DNA from: Candidatus Aminicenantota bacterium
GTDB taxonomy: Bacteria > Acidobacteriota > Aminicenantia > UBA2199
Reading direction: 5' to 3'
Assembly (NCBI GenBank): GCA_023136725.1
Contig: JAGLQR010000003.1
Coordinates: forward strand, 1-19,689
Length of the DNA stretch: 19,689 nt
A program made the position numbers and the translations under genes. Shown here piece after piece: positions 12,805 to 19,689 of this stretch; the stretch's first letter is position 1; each line of letters opens with the position of its first letter. The notes under the pieces were generated by a model that saw only the letters and a program-made list of their open reading frames with translations, ran no database searches and was not told the DNA's origin.

Positions 12805-14667
12805 ATGAAAATAAATAAATTATTTTTAAACATTTTAATGGTTATCCTGTTCTGTGGATTTATATCATCAATATCCCTCCATGCCGGAGAACAAGGTGAA
12901 GATGAGTTTTACGGCAAGTTCCTGCTGGGGTACAGGTATGTTGATATAAGCGGGGTCGAATCAAAATATAAAGAAGATATTAATCTGGGTGATGGTCTCA
13001 GGTTGTTTGACTTCAATATTCATTTCGCCCCGGTTGGGAAACTGAATAAATATTTTGATTATATGAATGTCTATATTCATAATTTCGGCGGCGATCCATT
13101 CGAAAGTATGGGCCTCGATATTGTGAAAAACGGAAAGTACAAATTCAAATTTAACAGAAGAAAATCGGAATATTTCTACAATGATCATCTTGAAGGACAC
13201 GATTTTCACACTTATGCATTTGACAGGATCAATGACTCAGGCCTTTTCAAGATATGGCTCGGAAAGAGTTCTCATGCCTATATAGATTTCAACAGCTATA
13301 CAAAGAAAGGCTCAAGTATTAATACACTTGATATAGGAAGAATAGAGTTCGAGTTTGAAAAACCAATCGATGAGATGTCGACCGAAGTAACTCTCGGATT
13401 TGATTATAGCGGAAAAATCTTTGCATTTGTGATCGAAGAAAAATTTACTGATTTTGAGAATGCAACAAGCATGTTCCTGCCCGGATATGCTGATGGTGGT
13501 GATTTCGCAAGGTATCCGACAGCTCTTAATTATTTCCACCTTGACATGCCGTATGATATGAAAGGTATAACACACACTGCTAAATTCACATTTAATCCTA
13601 TAAAAAAGCTTCTCATGAAAGGAAGCCTTATGATCATGAACCAGGATACAGAGTTCACATATGAAGAAAGTGCATTGGGAACTGATTATGTGGGTGCCGG
13701 TTTTATGTATGATTATAATGGTGATGGTGATTTTTCAAGAAAATCTCAGATCTATGATCTTGATTTTACTTATTTCCTGAATGATAAGATGGCTCTGGTC
13801 GGAACTACTTTTTACAATAATTTTGATCAGACCGGATCGATGACTATTGATGGAGTGAAAACCTCAATGGATCTGAAATATGAAACTGGTGGAGTTGAAG
13901 CAGGGCTTCAATATCAACCCAGCACAAAATTCGGGTTTACTATCGGATACAGGATGGAACAGAGAGATGTGGAAGATGCTGTTGTCATCGAAGATGTAAA
14001 TGAACCTACATCTAAAACCGGAATATTTGGAAATCTGAACTTGAAACTTAGCAAAAAATTCAAGATTACAGCAGATTATCAGTACGGAACATATGATAAT
14101 CCGTTGACACTTATCTCACCTACCGATTTTCACAGGTTCAGGCTTACTGCTAAATATAAGAAAAAGAACCTGTATTTCAACGGTTCATATTTGTTTAACA
14201 AGTCCGAAAGTGATCAGGCGGGTGAAATGTGGGAATCTGATAAGAACCAGCTGAATCTAAGACTTGGAATTTACAAGAAGAAACTTCACTTTTCAGCAGG
14301 ATATTCTCTGATTGATGTGACCCGGAAAGGTGACAGGTCGATCTATTATCCGCCATCATGGAGCGGAGGTGAGGGAACCTATGTCTGGGATATCCTATTC
14401 GAAGGAACTTCAAACCTGTTCGATCTTTATGTCTATTCAAAGCTGAGTGATAAGACCGGAGTCGGAGCTTATCTAAACTATTACAAGAACAACGGATCCT
14501 GGGAGTTGACCAGGACTAACCTGAAACTTTTCTTCAAATATTTCTGCGAAAAAGGTTTTATAGGTCAGCTGAACTACAGGTTTGTTGATTTTAAGGAAAA
14601 TGATTTTGGCTACAATGACTATAAGGCCAATATATTTGAAATTTCCTTTGGTTACAGTTGGAAATAA
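12805..14667 (+). CDS. MtrB/PioB-like outer-membrane beta-barrel
   Basis: 620 residues. Signal peptide (LFLNILMVILFCGFISSISLHA), then a mature start GEQGEDEFYGKFLLGYRYVD and about two dozen alternating amphipathic strands, e.g. DFNIHFAPVGKLNKYFDYM, YKFKFNRRKSEYFYNDH, MALVGTTFYNNFDQTG, KFGFTIGYRMEQRDVED and FRLTAKYKKKNLYFNGSYLF. It ends IFEISFGYSWK, aromatic residues near the C-terminus as barrels require. The strand phrases KYKFKFNRRKSEYFYND and the repeated KxLxLxGxY turns resemble the MtrB/PioB family, in which the barrel sheathes the decaheme wire. It lacks the N-terminal CXXC of Shewanella MtrB, as do many homologues. AGGAG 7 bases before the ATG overlaps the upstream stop region. Composition is more GC-rich (one line counted at 45%) than the barrel at 5913. 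Confidence 0.8.
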   Translation: MKINKLFLNILMVILFCGFISSISLHAGEQGEDEFYGKFLLGYRYVDISGVESKYKEDINLGDGLRLFDFNIHFAPVGKLNKYFDYMNVYIHNFGGDPFESMGLDIVKNGKYKFKFNRRKSEYFYNDHLEGHDFHTYAFDRINDSGLFKIWLGKSSHAYIDFNSYTKKGSSINTLDIGRIEFEFEKPIDEMSTEVTLGFDYSGKIFAFVIEEKFTDFENATSMFLPGYADGGDFARYPTALNYFHLDMPYDMKGITHTAKFTFNPIKKLLMKGSLMIMNQDTEFTYEESALGTDYVGAGFMYDYNGDGDFSRKSQIYDLDFTYFLNDKMALVGTTFYNNFDQTGSMTIDGVKTSMDLKYETGGVEAGLQYQPSTKFGFTIGYRMEQRDVEDAVVIEDVNEPTSKTGIFGNLNLKLSKKFKITADYQYGTYDNPLTLISPTDFHRFRLTAKYKKKNLYFNGSYLFNKSESDQAGEMWESDKNQLNLRLGIYKKKLHFSAGYSLIDVTRKGDRSIYYPPSWSGGEGTYVWDILFEGTSNLFDLYVYSKLSDKTGVGAYLNYYKNNGSWELTRTNLKLFFKYFCEKGFIGQLNYRFVDFKENDFGYNDYKANIFEISFGYSWK

Positions 14668-14681
14668 CGGAGGGAACAAAG

Positions 14682-16832
14682 ATGATTAAAAGAAAAAATT
14701 TATCAATAATAGGATTTTGCTTTGTCCTTGTAACCGGATTGTTTATTCTCCAGTCATGTAATATGGATAAAGCAATGTTCGAAAGTATTCAGGAATCATT
14801 ATTTGCAGATTCGGGGCATAATGATTCAACGTCGGAATCTTTTGTCCACTGGGATGAGGACGACCCGCCGGTTGTTCCTTCCAGGTGTGCAAAGTGTCAT
14901 AGTGCAGGCGGATTTATCGAATTTGCTGATACCGGGGCGGTTGCAAATAGTCATGATCCAAGCTCATTAACTTGTGAAGTTTGCCACACAAATGTTGAGA
15001 ATGGGACTCCAAGGGTTTTTGCCAGTGTAACGTTTCCCTCGGGTATCGAAGTGAAAGGGGCTCTGAATGAAGATGAAACATACGAACCTCTTGGCAATGA
15101 AGGGATCTGCATGAATTGTCACCAGGGCAGATCATCCGGACCTTCTGTAGCAGCAGGTTTGGAAGGTAAACCTCTGGATACACCTTCTTCCTCGATAAGG
15201 TTCTCGAATATTCACTACTTTCCTGCAGGAGCGATCCTTTACGGCACTCTTGCAAAAGGCGGTTATGAATATGCCGGACAGACCTATGATGGAAAATTCG
15301 GTCATGTAACCGGATACAACTCCTGTACTGATTGTCACGACCCCCATTCACTTGAGATTAAAATCGAACAATGTGATACATGTCACAGTGAAATTGAGAG
15401 CAAAGAAGATCTTCACAATATCCGTTATTTCGGTTCTATGACCGATTATGATGGTGACGGGGACAAGACTGAAGGCATTTATTATGAACTTAAAGGACTT
15501 CAGGATGCCCTTTTTAACGGGATGCTTGTATATTCCAGAAATGTTGTTGGAGTAACGATCGGCTATGAATCTCATACATATCCTTATTTTTTCACCGATA
15601 CAAATAATGATGGTGTGATCGATGAGAGTGAGGCAGCATATGCGAACAGCTACAAGAATTTCACACCGAGACTGGCCAAAGCAGCATATAATTATCAGAC
15701 TTCGAAGAAAGATCCGGGAGCTTTCGCTCATGGCGGTAAATACCTGATCCAGCTGATGTATGATTCTATTGCTGACATGAATTCCGTAACAGGTGGTGTA
15801 GATATGTCCGGAATGACCAGGGATGATGAGGGCCATTTTGCCGGTTCACATGAAGCCTGGCGCCATTGGGATGGAGATGGTGAAGTTCGGAATAGTTGTG
15901 CAAGGTGTCATAGTGCGACCGGGCTTGCTAAATTTGCAGCAACAGGAACGAATGAGGACCCCGAGCCGATTGCCAACGGAATGCTTTGTACAACATGTCA
16001 CACCAGTCCTCCTTCAATGCTTAAACTAACGGAAGTTAAATTCCCATCAGGAGCGATTGTTGATCTTGGAGATGCAAGTAATTTATGTATGGCCTGTCAC
16101 CAGGGACGTGCATCTAAGGCCTCAGTTGACAGCAAGATCGCAGGGGGAACCGGGAATTATAGTTTCACAAATATCCATTATTTCCCCACAGCGGCAGTCC
16201 TTTTCGGATCTGAAGTTCAGGGTGGATATGAATATCCCGGGAAAGTGTATGCCGGACGTCAAATGTATCCGAACCATGAGAACAAATTCATAACATGTGT
16301 AGAATGTCATATGGGTACGAAAGGGGTCTCGCCGAATACAGGTCATAATGTTCAGAAACCGAACCAGGCAGATTGTGTGAATTGTCACGGACAGGATATT
16401 TCCCAGCCAAATCCGGGATCAGATCCATCCAAGTTCAAGTTCAGTGGTATAAGGCCTGCAAATATTCCCGATTATGATGGAGACGGGGATACAACTGAAG
16501 CAATGAAATATGAGATCATAGGTCTTGAAGAGAGTCTGTATGTACGTATGCAAACAGTCGCAAGGCAGTCGAGAGCACCACTTGTTTATGACTCTCATAC
16601 ATATCCGTATTTCTTCAAAGACCTTAACAATAACGGAATTGTGGATAATGGAGAAGCATCATATTCAAATGGATACAGATTTTCTGCAAACCTCCTTAAA
16701 GCTGCTTATAACTATCAGCTGTCAAAAAAAGAACCTCACGGATATATCCATAATGCAAGGTATGTAGCTCAACTCCTTGCAGATTCAATTGGAGATCTTG
16801 GTGGAAATGTATCTCCCTATACCTGGAGGTAA
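14682..16832 (+). CDS. decaheme outer-surface lipoprotein built of two five-heme repeats
   Basis: 716 residues from the ATG at 14682, chosen over the in-frame ATG at 14658 because GGAGGG sits 7 bases upstream and the signal peptide then begins at once. Lipobox LFILQSC makes it a lipoprotein. Ten CXXCH motifs: CAKCH (Cys69), CEVCH, CMNCH, CTDCH, CDTCH, then CARCH (Cys406), CTTCH, CMACH, CVECH, CVNCH. The two halves match for ~340 residues, including CxxCHSAxG, FPSGxxV, CMxCHQGR, NIHYFP, GGYEYxGxxY, SHTYPYFF and LxKAAYNYQxSKK. Each half has Asp-rich loops that look calcium-binding: DYDGDGD (255 and 597) and DTNNDGVIDESE / DLNNNGIVDNGE (306 and 647). By position after an MtrA-like and MtrB-like pair it should be the terminal, cell-surface reductase, an analogue of MtrC. 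It is not recognisably an MtrC/OmcA homologue. Confidence 0.85.
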   Translation: MIKRKNLSIIGFCFVLVTGLFILQSCNMDKAMFESIQESLFADSGHNDSTSESFVHWDEDDPPVVPSRCAKCHSAGGFIEFADTGAVANSHDPSSLTCEVCHTNVENGTPRVFASVTFPSGIEVKGALNEDETYEPLGNEGICMNCHQGRSSGPSVAAGLEGKPLDTPSSSIRFSNIHYFPAGAILYGTLAKGGYEYAGQTYDGKFGHVTGYNSCTDCHDPHSLEIKIEQCDTCHSEIESKEDLHNIRYFGSMTDYDGDGDKTEGIYYELKGLQDALFNGMLVYSRNVVGVTIGYESHTYPYFFTDTNNDGVIDESEAAYANSYKNFTPRLAKAAYNYQTSKKDPGAFAHGGKYLIQLMYDSIADMNSVTGGVDMSGMTRDDEGHFAGSHEAWRHWDGDGEVRNSCARCHSATGLAKFAATGTNEDPEPIANGMLCTTCHTSPPSMLKLTEVKFPSGAIVDLGDASNLCMACHQGRASKASVDSKIAGGTGNYSFTNIHYFPTAAVLFGSEVQGGYEYPGKVYAGRQMYPNHENKFITCVECHMGTKGVSPNTGHNVQKPNQADCVNCHGQDISQPNPGSDPSKFKFSGIRPANIPDYDGDGDTTEAMKYEIIGLEESLYVRMQTVARQSRAPLVYDSHTYPYFFKDLNNNGIVDNGEASYSNGYRFSANLLKAAYNYQLSKKEPHGYIHNARYVAQLLADSIGDLGGNVSPYTWR

Positions 16833-16865
16833 AGTAAAAGACGTTAAGGGTTAATTACAATAAAG

Positions 16866-16903
16866 AAAAAGGTGGTGTCGATACTGATGCCGCCTTTTTT
16901 TTT
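16866..16903. terminator. bidirectional intrinsic terminator between convergent genes
   Basis: AAAAAGGTGG (16866-16875) pairs with CCGCCTTTTT (16890-16899) with one G-T pair, followed by T residues to 16903. Read on the minus strand the same stem ends in a T-rich run, so it can also terminate pyrE. It lies between the convergent decaheme lipoprotein and pyrE. Confidence 0.85.
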
Positions 16904-16918
16904 GGTATTTTCAGATTA

Positions 16919-17452
16919 TCAGAGCAGGTCGCTCTTTGTGAATATTGAAGTGAAGGGGTAGCCGGCAGTTTCTATCATTTCCCTGCCACCTTCTTCCCTG
17001 TCTATCACTGCCATTACACCCAGAACCGAACCTCCGGCTTTTTCAACTTCAGCAGCCCCTTTAAGGATCGATCCCCCCGAGGTGACAACATCATCAAAGA
17101 TTATAACCTTGTCCCCCTTTTTAAAATTCCCTTCAATTATTTTTCCTGTTCCGTATGCTTTTTCCTGCTTTCTTATAATAAAGGCGGGAATAGGATTTTT
17201 CTCAATGAAACTGCGAACGGATATAGATGAGACTATAGGATCTGCCCCGATCGAATATCCTCCAATGGAATTTACTTCAATACCTTCCAGCATTTCAAGG
17301 AATAATTTCCCTATCAGGAATGCACCTTCAGGATGAAGGGTAGTGATCCTGGCATCGACGTAAAAGTTGCTCTTTTTCCCGGAGGCAAGAGTAAATTCTC
17401 TGTCCCTGAGAACGGACAATTCAAGTAGGATTTCTTTTAAACGTTCTTTCAC
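16919..17452 (-). CDS. pyrE: orotate phosphoribosyltransferase
   Basis: PyrE joins orotate to PRPP to make orotidine 5'-phosphate in pyrimidine synthesis, in the cytosol. The 177 residues include FTLASGKKSNFYVDAR (substrate loop, residues ~21-36), GGYSIGADPIVSSIS, the flexible-loop stretch RKQEKAYGTGKIIEG (catalytic Lys region) and the PRPP-binding motif VIIFDDVVTSGGSILKG (~116-132) with the diagnostic DD and TSGGS. Length is slightly below the common 185-215. The start is GTG at 17452 and shares four bases (GTGA) with the stop of the upstream GAF gene, so translation is probably coupled. Function is secure from motifs. Confidence 0.95.
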   Translation of the reverse strand: MKERLKEILLELSVLRDREFTLASGKKSNFYVDARITTLHPEGAFLIGKLFLEMLEGIEVNSIGGYSIGADPIVSSISVRSFIEKNPIPAFIIRKQEKAYGTGKIIEGNFKKGDKVIIFDDVVTSGGSILKGAAEVEKAGGSVLGVMAVIDREEGGREMIETAGYPFTSIFTKSDLL

Positions 17453-18003
17453 TTAAATTTTCCTCTGAAATCTTCCGGCATTACTTCACTGATAATTGGA
17501 GCTACCTTTTTTATGGATTCTTCAAGAAATTGCAGATCGGAAACGGAAAAATCATCGCCAGCATCAGCATAGGTTACAGATCTTTTTGAGATCTCTATTA
17601 TTCCCATATTATTGTCAGAATGGGATATCCTTGAAGCTATCATCTTCCAGATCGGCATGATCTTGTTGTCTGGCGTTTTTATACTCTCAAAAATGAAAAG
17701 ATGCCTCTGCTGTTGCAGATTGTTGTCTATAAACCCTTCCCCGCTTCGGAAGATCCTTGAAGCGATAGCCTCGCTGAGATTTACCGGGATCATGCCTGCG
17801 TTTATAAGATAAGAGGGATGTGCAAAAGATAGAACGGTTCTTTGTTTGTTTGCAAATAATATTCCAACCTCATTCTTTGATATATTGAAATTTGACATAT
17901 AAAATTCAGCGACAGCATCTATTGCGATCTTGAATTTATTTTCCGGAGTAACTTTCCCCAATTCGATCTTTAATCTTAAGATTAGTTCATCCACGTCTCT
18001 CAT
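17449..18003 (-). CDS. GAF-domain protein, function unknown
   Basis: 184 residues from ATG 18003, chosen over ATGs at 18021 and 18051 because GGAGA lies just upstream and the family begins near here. The core (~20-150) reads like a small GAF-type sensor domain: KFKIAIDAVAEFYMSNFNIS, EVGILFANKQRTVLSFAHP, GMIPVNLSEAIASRIFRSGE, GFIDNN, KMIASRISHSDNNMGIIEIS and YADAGDDFSVSDLQFLEES. This matches a conserved, uncharacterised GAF family in Geobacter-like and acidobacterial genomes, to my recollection. No output domain is fused. It overlaps pyrE by four bases, so it is the first gene of a two-gene operon. Ligand and role are unknown; the domain usually binds small molecules or nucleotides. Confidence 0.7.
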   Translation of the reverse strand: MRDVDELILRLKIELGKVTPENKFKIAIDAVAEFYMSNFNISKNEVGILFANKQRTVLSFAHPSYLINAGMIPVNLSEAIASRIFRSGEGFIDNNLQQQRHLFIFESIKTPDNKIMPIWKMIASRISHSDNNMGIIEISKRSVTYADAGDDFSVSDLQFLEESIKKVAPIISEVMPEDFRGKFK

Positions 18004-18019
18004 GCTATCTCCTGTGCCC

Positions 18020-18051
18020 ATTATATTATTATTATTTAAAAAAAGATACAA
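18020..18051 (-). promoter_or_regulatory. possible promoter for the GAF-pyrE operon
   Basis: On the minus strand, TTGTAT (18051-18046), a 17-base AT-rich spacer and TAATAT precede the GAF start; an overlapping TATAAT is at 18025-18020 with a longer spacing. The region is so AT-rich that the exact elements are uncertain. Confidence 0.35.
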
Positions 18052-18094
18052 CCCGGAATTTTGTTTTTCCTATAACGAACAGATTGTTTACTTA

Positions 18095-18123
18095 TTGAAA
18101 AGATCTTATAAAAAATGTATAAT
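18095..18123 (+). promoter_or_regulatory. sigma-70 promoter for the DUF2061-glycosyltransferase operon
   Basis: TTGAAA at 18095-18100, 17-base spacer, TATAAT at 18118-18123: one mismatch in the -35 and a perfect -10. The predicted start near 18130 leaves about 20 bases before ATG 18150. It is divergent from the GAF-pyrE operon. Confidence 0.7.
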
Positions 18124-18149
18124 CATTTTCAAAAATCAGAGAAAATCTA

Positions 18150-18449
18150 ATGAAAGAAACAAACATACGAAGTATTACAAAAGCAATAAGTTGGAGAGTA
18201 ATTGCAACTTCTATCACCATTAGTATTGCCTACCTGTTTACAGGTGAGGTTACAATTGCATTGGAGATCGGTGCACTCGATATGGTATTCAAGTTGATAT
18301 CTTACTTTTTTCATGAAAGAATCTGGGTCAGAGTCAGGATGGGTAAGATATTCCATCCTCTTGCTCATGTTGTGCTTAAACCCGGGATTGATACAGATGA
18401 TGTAATGAACAAATTGAACGAGTTGGGGTTTATTGATGAAAAAAAGTAA
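18150..18449 (+). CDS. DUF2061 small membrane protein
   Basis: 99 residues with two likely membrane segments (AISWRVIATSITISIAYLFT and ALEIGALDMVFKLISYFFHE). The phrases KAISWRVIATSITISIAYL, GALDMVFKLISYFFHERIW identify the DUF2061 family, small integral membrane proteins of unknown role. The C-terminal ~40 residues (HVVLKPGIDTDDVMNKLNEL) form a soluble tail not present in the shortest family members. Family members are often next to sulfate-assimilation or cell-envelope genes; here it is followed by glycosyltransferases, with which it overlaps by 14 bases. The ribosome binding site is weak (AGAGAAA). Confidence 0.8.
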   Translation: MKETNIRSITKAISWRVIATSITISIAYLFTGEVTIALEIGALDMVFKLISYFFHERIWVRVRMGKIFHPLAHVVLKPGIDTDDVMNKLNELGFIDEKK

Positions 18450-19410
18450 ATTTTTATCGATCGTTATCCCCGTATACAACGAAGAAGAAAATGTCACGAT
18501 CCTTTTCGATGAAATAAAGAAAGTATTGGAAGGATTTGTAAAAAAATATGAGGTCATATTTATAAATGACGGAAGTACGGATAACTCTTTTGATAGATTG
18601 ATGGAGCTCAGAAAAAAGGATAAGTCTGTCAGAATAATTAATTTCAGGAAAAATTTCGGTCAGAGTTCTGCTATATCAGCGGGGTTCGCTCTCTGTACCG
18701 GCGACTATGTAATAACTCTGGATGCTGATCTTCAGAATGATCCGGCAGACATTCCTGATATAATAGGGAAACTGGACGAAGGATTCGATATAGTGAACGG
18801 CTGGAGAAAGAAGAGGAAGGACAGCTTAACAAAAAAGATCCCCTCTTATTTCGGGAATAAACTGGTTTCATTTATAACTAAAGTAAAACTTCATGATTAC
18901 GGATGTACATTAAGAGGATTTAAAAGAGATGTAGTTAAAACTCTTAAATTGTATGGAGAGATGCACCGTTATATCCCTGCAATTGCATCGAGGATCGGTA
19001 TTAGATCGATCGAGATCCCGGTAAATCATCGTGAAAGGAGATTCGGCAAATCAAAGTACGGGCTGGGAAGAACATTTCGGGTGATACTCGACTTGATCTC
19101 TATTAAATACCTGCTCTCTTTTTCCCATCGTCCTCTTCAGATTTTCGGAAGCCTTGGGATGTTCATGATGGGTACCGGATTTTTGACAGGCTTATATATA
19201 ACTTATGAAAAATATTTTCTCGGAAAATCTGCAGACAGGCCTCTTCTGACATTTACAGTATTGGTGTTATTCCTTGGTTTTCAGATAATAACTCTGGGAC
19301 TACTCGCTGAAATGCTGACAAGGGTTTATCATGAAGGACTTAACAAGAATGTTTATACTATAAGAGAAACTTACGGATTTGAAGATGAAAATATTGATGA
19401 TCGCACCTGA
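18436..19410 (+). CDS. family 2 glycosyltransferase, membrane-anchored (DPM/ArnC-like)
   Basis: 324 residues. N-terminal GT-A domain: LSIVIPVYNEEENVTILF, VIFINDGSTDNS (nucleotide site), ITLDADLQNDPADIPDIIGK (the DxD-like DAD and QxDP-type acceptor motif), DYGCTLRGFKRDVVKTL and HRERRFGKSKYGLGRTFRV. Two C-terminal membrane segments follow (FGSLGMFMMGTGFLTGLYIT and LLTFTVLVLFLGFQIITLG). This layout is that of dolichol-/undecaprenyl-phosphate sugar transferases, which load a sugar from a nucleotide donor onto a polyprenyl phosphate at the cytosolic face of the inner membrane. The sugar cannot be read from sequence. Start ATG 18436; a TTG at 18433 is an alternative. Overlaps its upstream neighbour by 14 bases and the next gene by 26. 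Confidence 0.9.
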   Translation: MKKSKFLSIVIPVYNEEENVTILFDEIKKVLEGFVKKYEVIFINDGSTDNSFDRLMELRKKDKSVRIINFRKNFGQSSAISAGFALCTGDYVITLDADLQNDPADIPDIIGKLDEGFDIVNGWRKKRKDSLTKKIPSYFGNKLVSFITKVKLHDYGCTLRGFKRDVVKTLKLYGEMHRYIPAIASRIGIRSIEIPVNHRERRFGKSKYGLGRTFRVILDLISIKYLLSFSHRPLQIFGSLGMFMMGTGFLTGLYITYEKYFLGKSADRPLLTFTVLVLFLGFQIITLGLLAEMLTRVYHEGLNKNVYTIRETYGFEDENIDDRT

Positions 19411-19689
19411 GCCGTTCTTCGAGCCCAGGGGTACCCCTTTTTCAGAATATTTCAGAATAAAATCACTCTCAAGACTGGGGCATGAGATCGACCTTGTTAC
19501 TTACCCCATAGGTGAGGATAAGGATATCAAAGGATTGAAGATCTATAGATGTTTAAAGCCTCCCTTTGTAACATCTGTTAAAACCGGGCCTTCTGCAGCA
19601 AAAATATTCCTTGACCTGTTTCTTTTTTTTAAGGCAGCAGGACGGCTTATGAGGACAAAGTATGACATGATCCATACTCATGAAGAGGC
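19385..19689 (+). CDS. glycosyltransferase, GT4-like, N-terminal part (truncated by window end)
   Basis: About 101 residues are visible from ATG 19385: MKILMIAPEPFFEPRGTPFS, EYFRIKSLSRLGHEIDLVTY, later YDMIHTHEEA. The start (KILMIAPEPFFxPRGTPF), the SLSxLGHEIDLVTYP strand and the MIHTHEE motif are those of the N-terminal Rossmann domain of GT-B glycosyltransferases of family 4, cytosolic enzymes that add sugars to lipid-linked or surface glycans. The C-terminal nucleotide-sugar domain is outside the window. Starts 26 bases inside the GT2 gene, so the two are translationally coupled and probably work in one envelope glycan pathway. Confidence 0.8.
   Translation, partial: MKILMIAPEPFFEPRGTPFSEYFRIKSLSRLGHEIDLVTYPIGEDKDIKGLKIYRCLKPPFVTSVKTGPSAAKIFLDLFLFFKAAGRLMRTKYDMIHTHEE

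Noticed and set aside
14914..15351. 145-codon open frame on the minus strand
   Set aside because: Antisense to the same decaheme gene, with composition typical of a shadow frame.
15348..15836. 162-codon open frame on the minus strand inside the decaheme lipoprotein gene
   Set aside because: The plus frame encodes clear heme and repeat motifs; the minus frame has no ribosome binding site or family features.
11985..16832. Naming the three genes mtrA, mtrB, mtrC
   Set aside because: The first two fit the families by pattern, but orthology is untested and the third is not of the MtrC/OmcA type, so symbols were left empty.
1..19689. tRNA, rRNA, insertion sequences, CRISPR arrays
   Set aside because: Nothing with the required conserved arms, transposase motifs or repeat-spacer pattern was seen on either strand.

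Overview
The window is AT-rich bacterial DNA from a Gram-negative (diderm) organism. Evidence for an outer membrane: several lipobox lipoproteins, two large outer-membrane beta-barrels ending in or near aromatic residues, and a LolB-position lipoprotein. The six c-type cytochromes encode about 56 heme-binding motifs, pointing to an anaerobe or facultative anaerobe doing extracellular electron transfer (metal, mineral or partner-cell respiration). I cannot assign a phylum; the gene types resemble Desulfuromonadia/Geobacter-like and FCB-group/Ignavibacteria-like metal reducers.

Layout. 1-2876 (minus strand): an OB-fold NrfJ-like periplasmic protein, a double-receiver LuxR-type response regulator, a small LolB-like lipoprotein and a truncated ispE, tightly packed and probably co-transcribed. 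3083-3724 (plus): a tetraheme cytochrome resembling OmcE-type nanowire subunits, alone between a near-consensus promoter and a strong intrinsic terminator. 3859-11765 (plus): a translationally coupled operon of NHL-propeller lipoprotein, pentaheme lipoprotein with an AMIN-like tail, 650-aa beta-barrel, second NHL propeller, 12-heme cytochrome and 15-heme cytochrome. 11766-11984: a regulatory gap with a perfect 34-bp palindrome. 11985-16832 (plus): an MtrA/DmsE-like decaheme protein, an MtrB/PioB-like barrel and a decaheme lipoprotein made of two five-heme repeats, i.e. a classical porin-cytochrome conduit layout. 16919-18003 (minus): GAF-domain gene and pyrE. 18150-19689 (plus): DUF2061 membrane protein, GT2 glycosyltransferase and the start of a GT4-like glycosyltransferase.

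How it may work together (inference). The MtrAB-like pair plus decaheme lipoprotein would pass electrons through the outer membrane to the cell surface. The upstream operon looks like a second conduit dedicated to the tetraheme filament-like protein: it has its own barrel, propellers of the kind found beside nanowire cytochrome genes, a possible peptidoglycan-facing pentaheme lipoprotein, and a 12-heme protein whose first ~200 residues are a colinear copy of the tetraheme protein. That last feature suggests a base or cap that joins a cytochrome filament to the conduit, and is the most interesting point in the window. No inner-membrane quinol oxidase and no cytochrome c maturation genes are in view.
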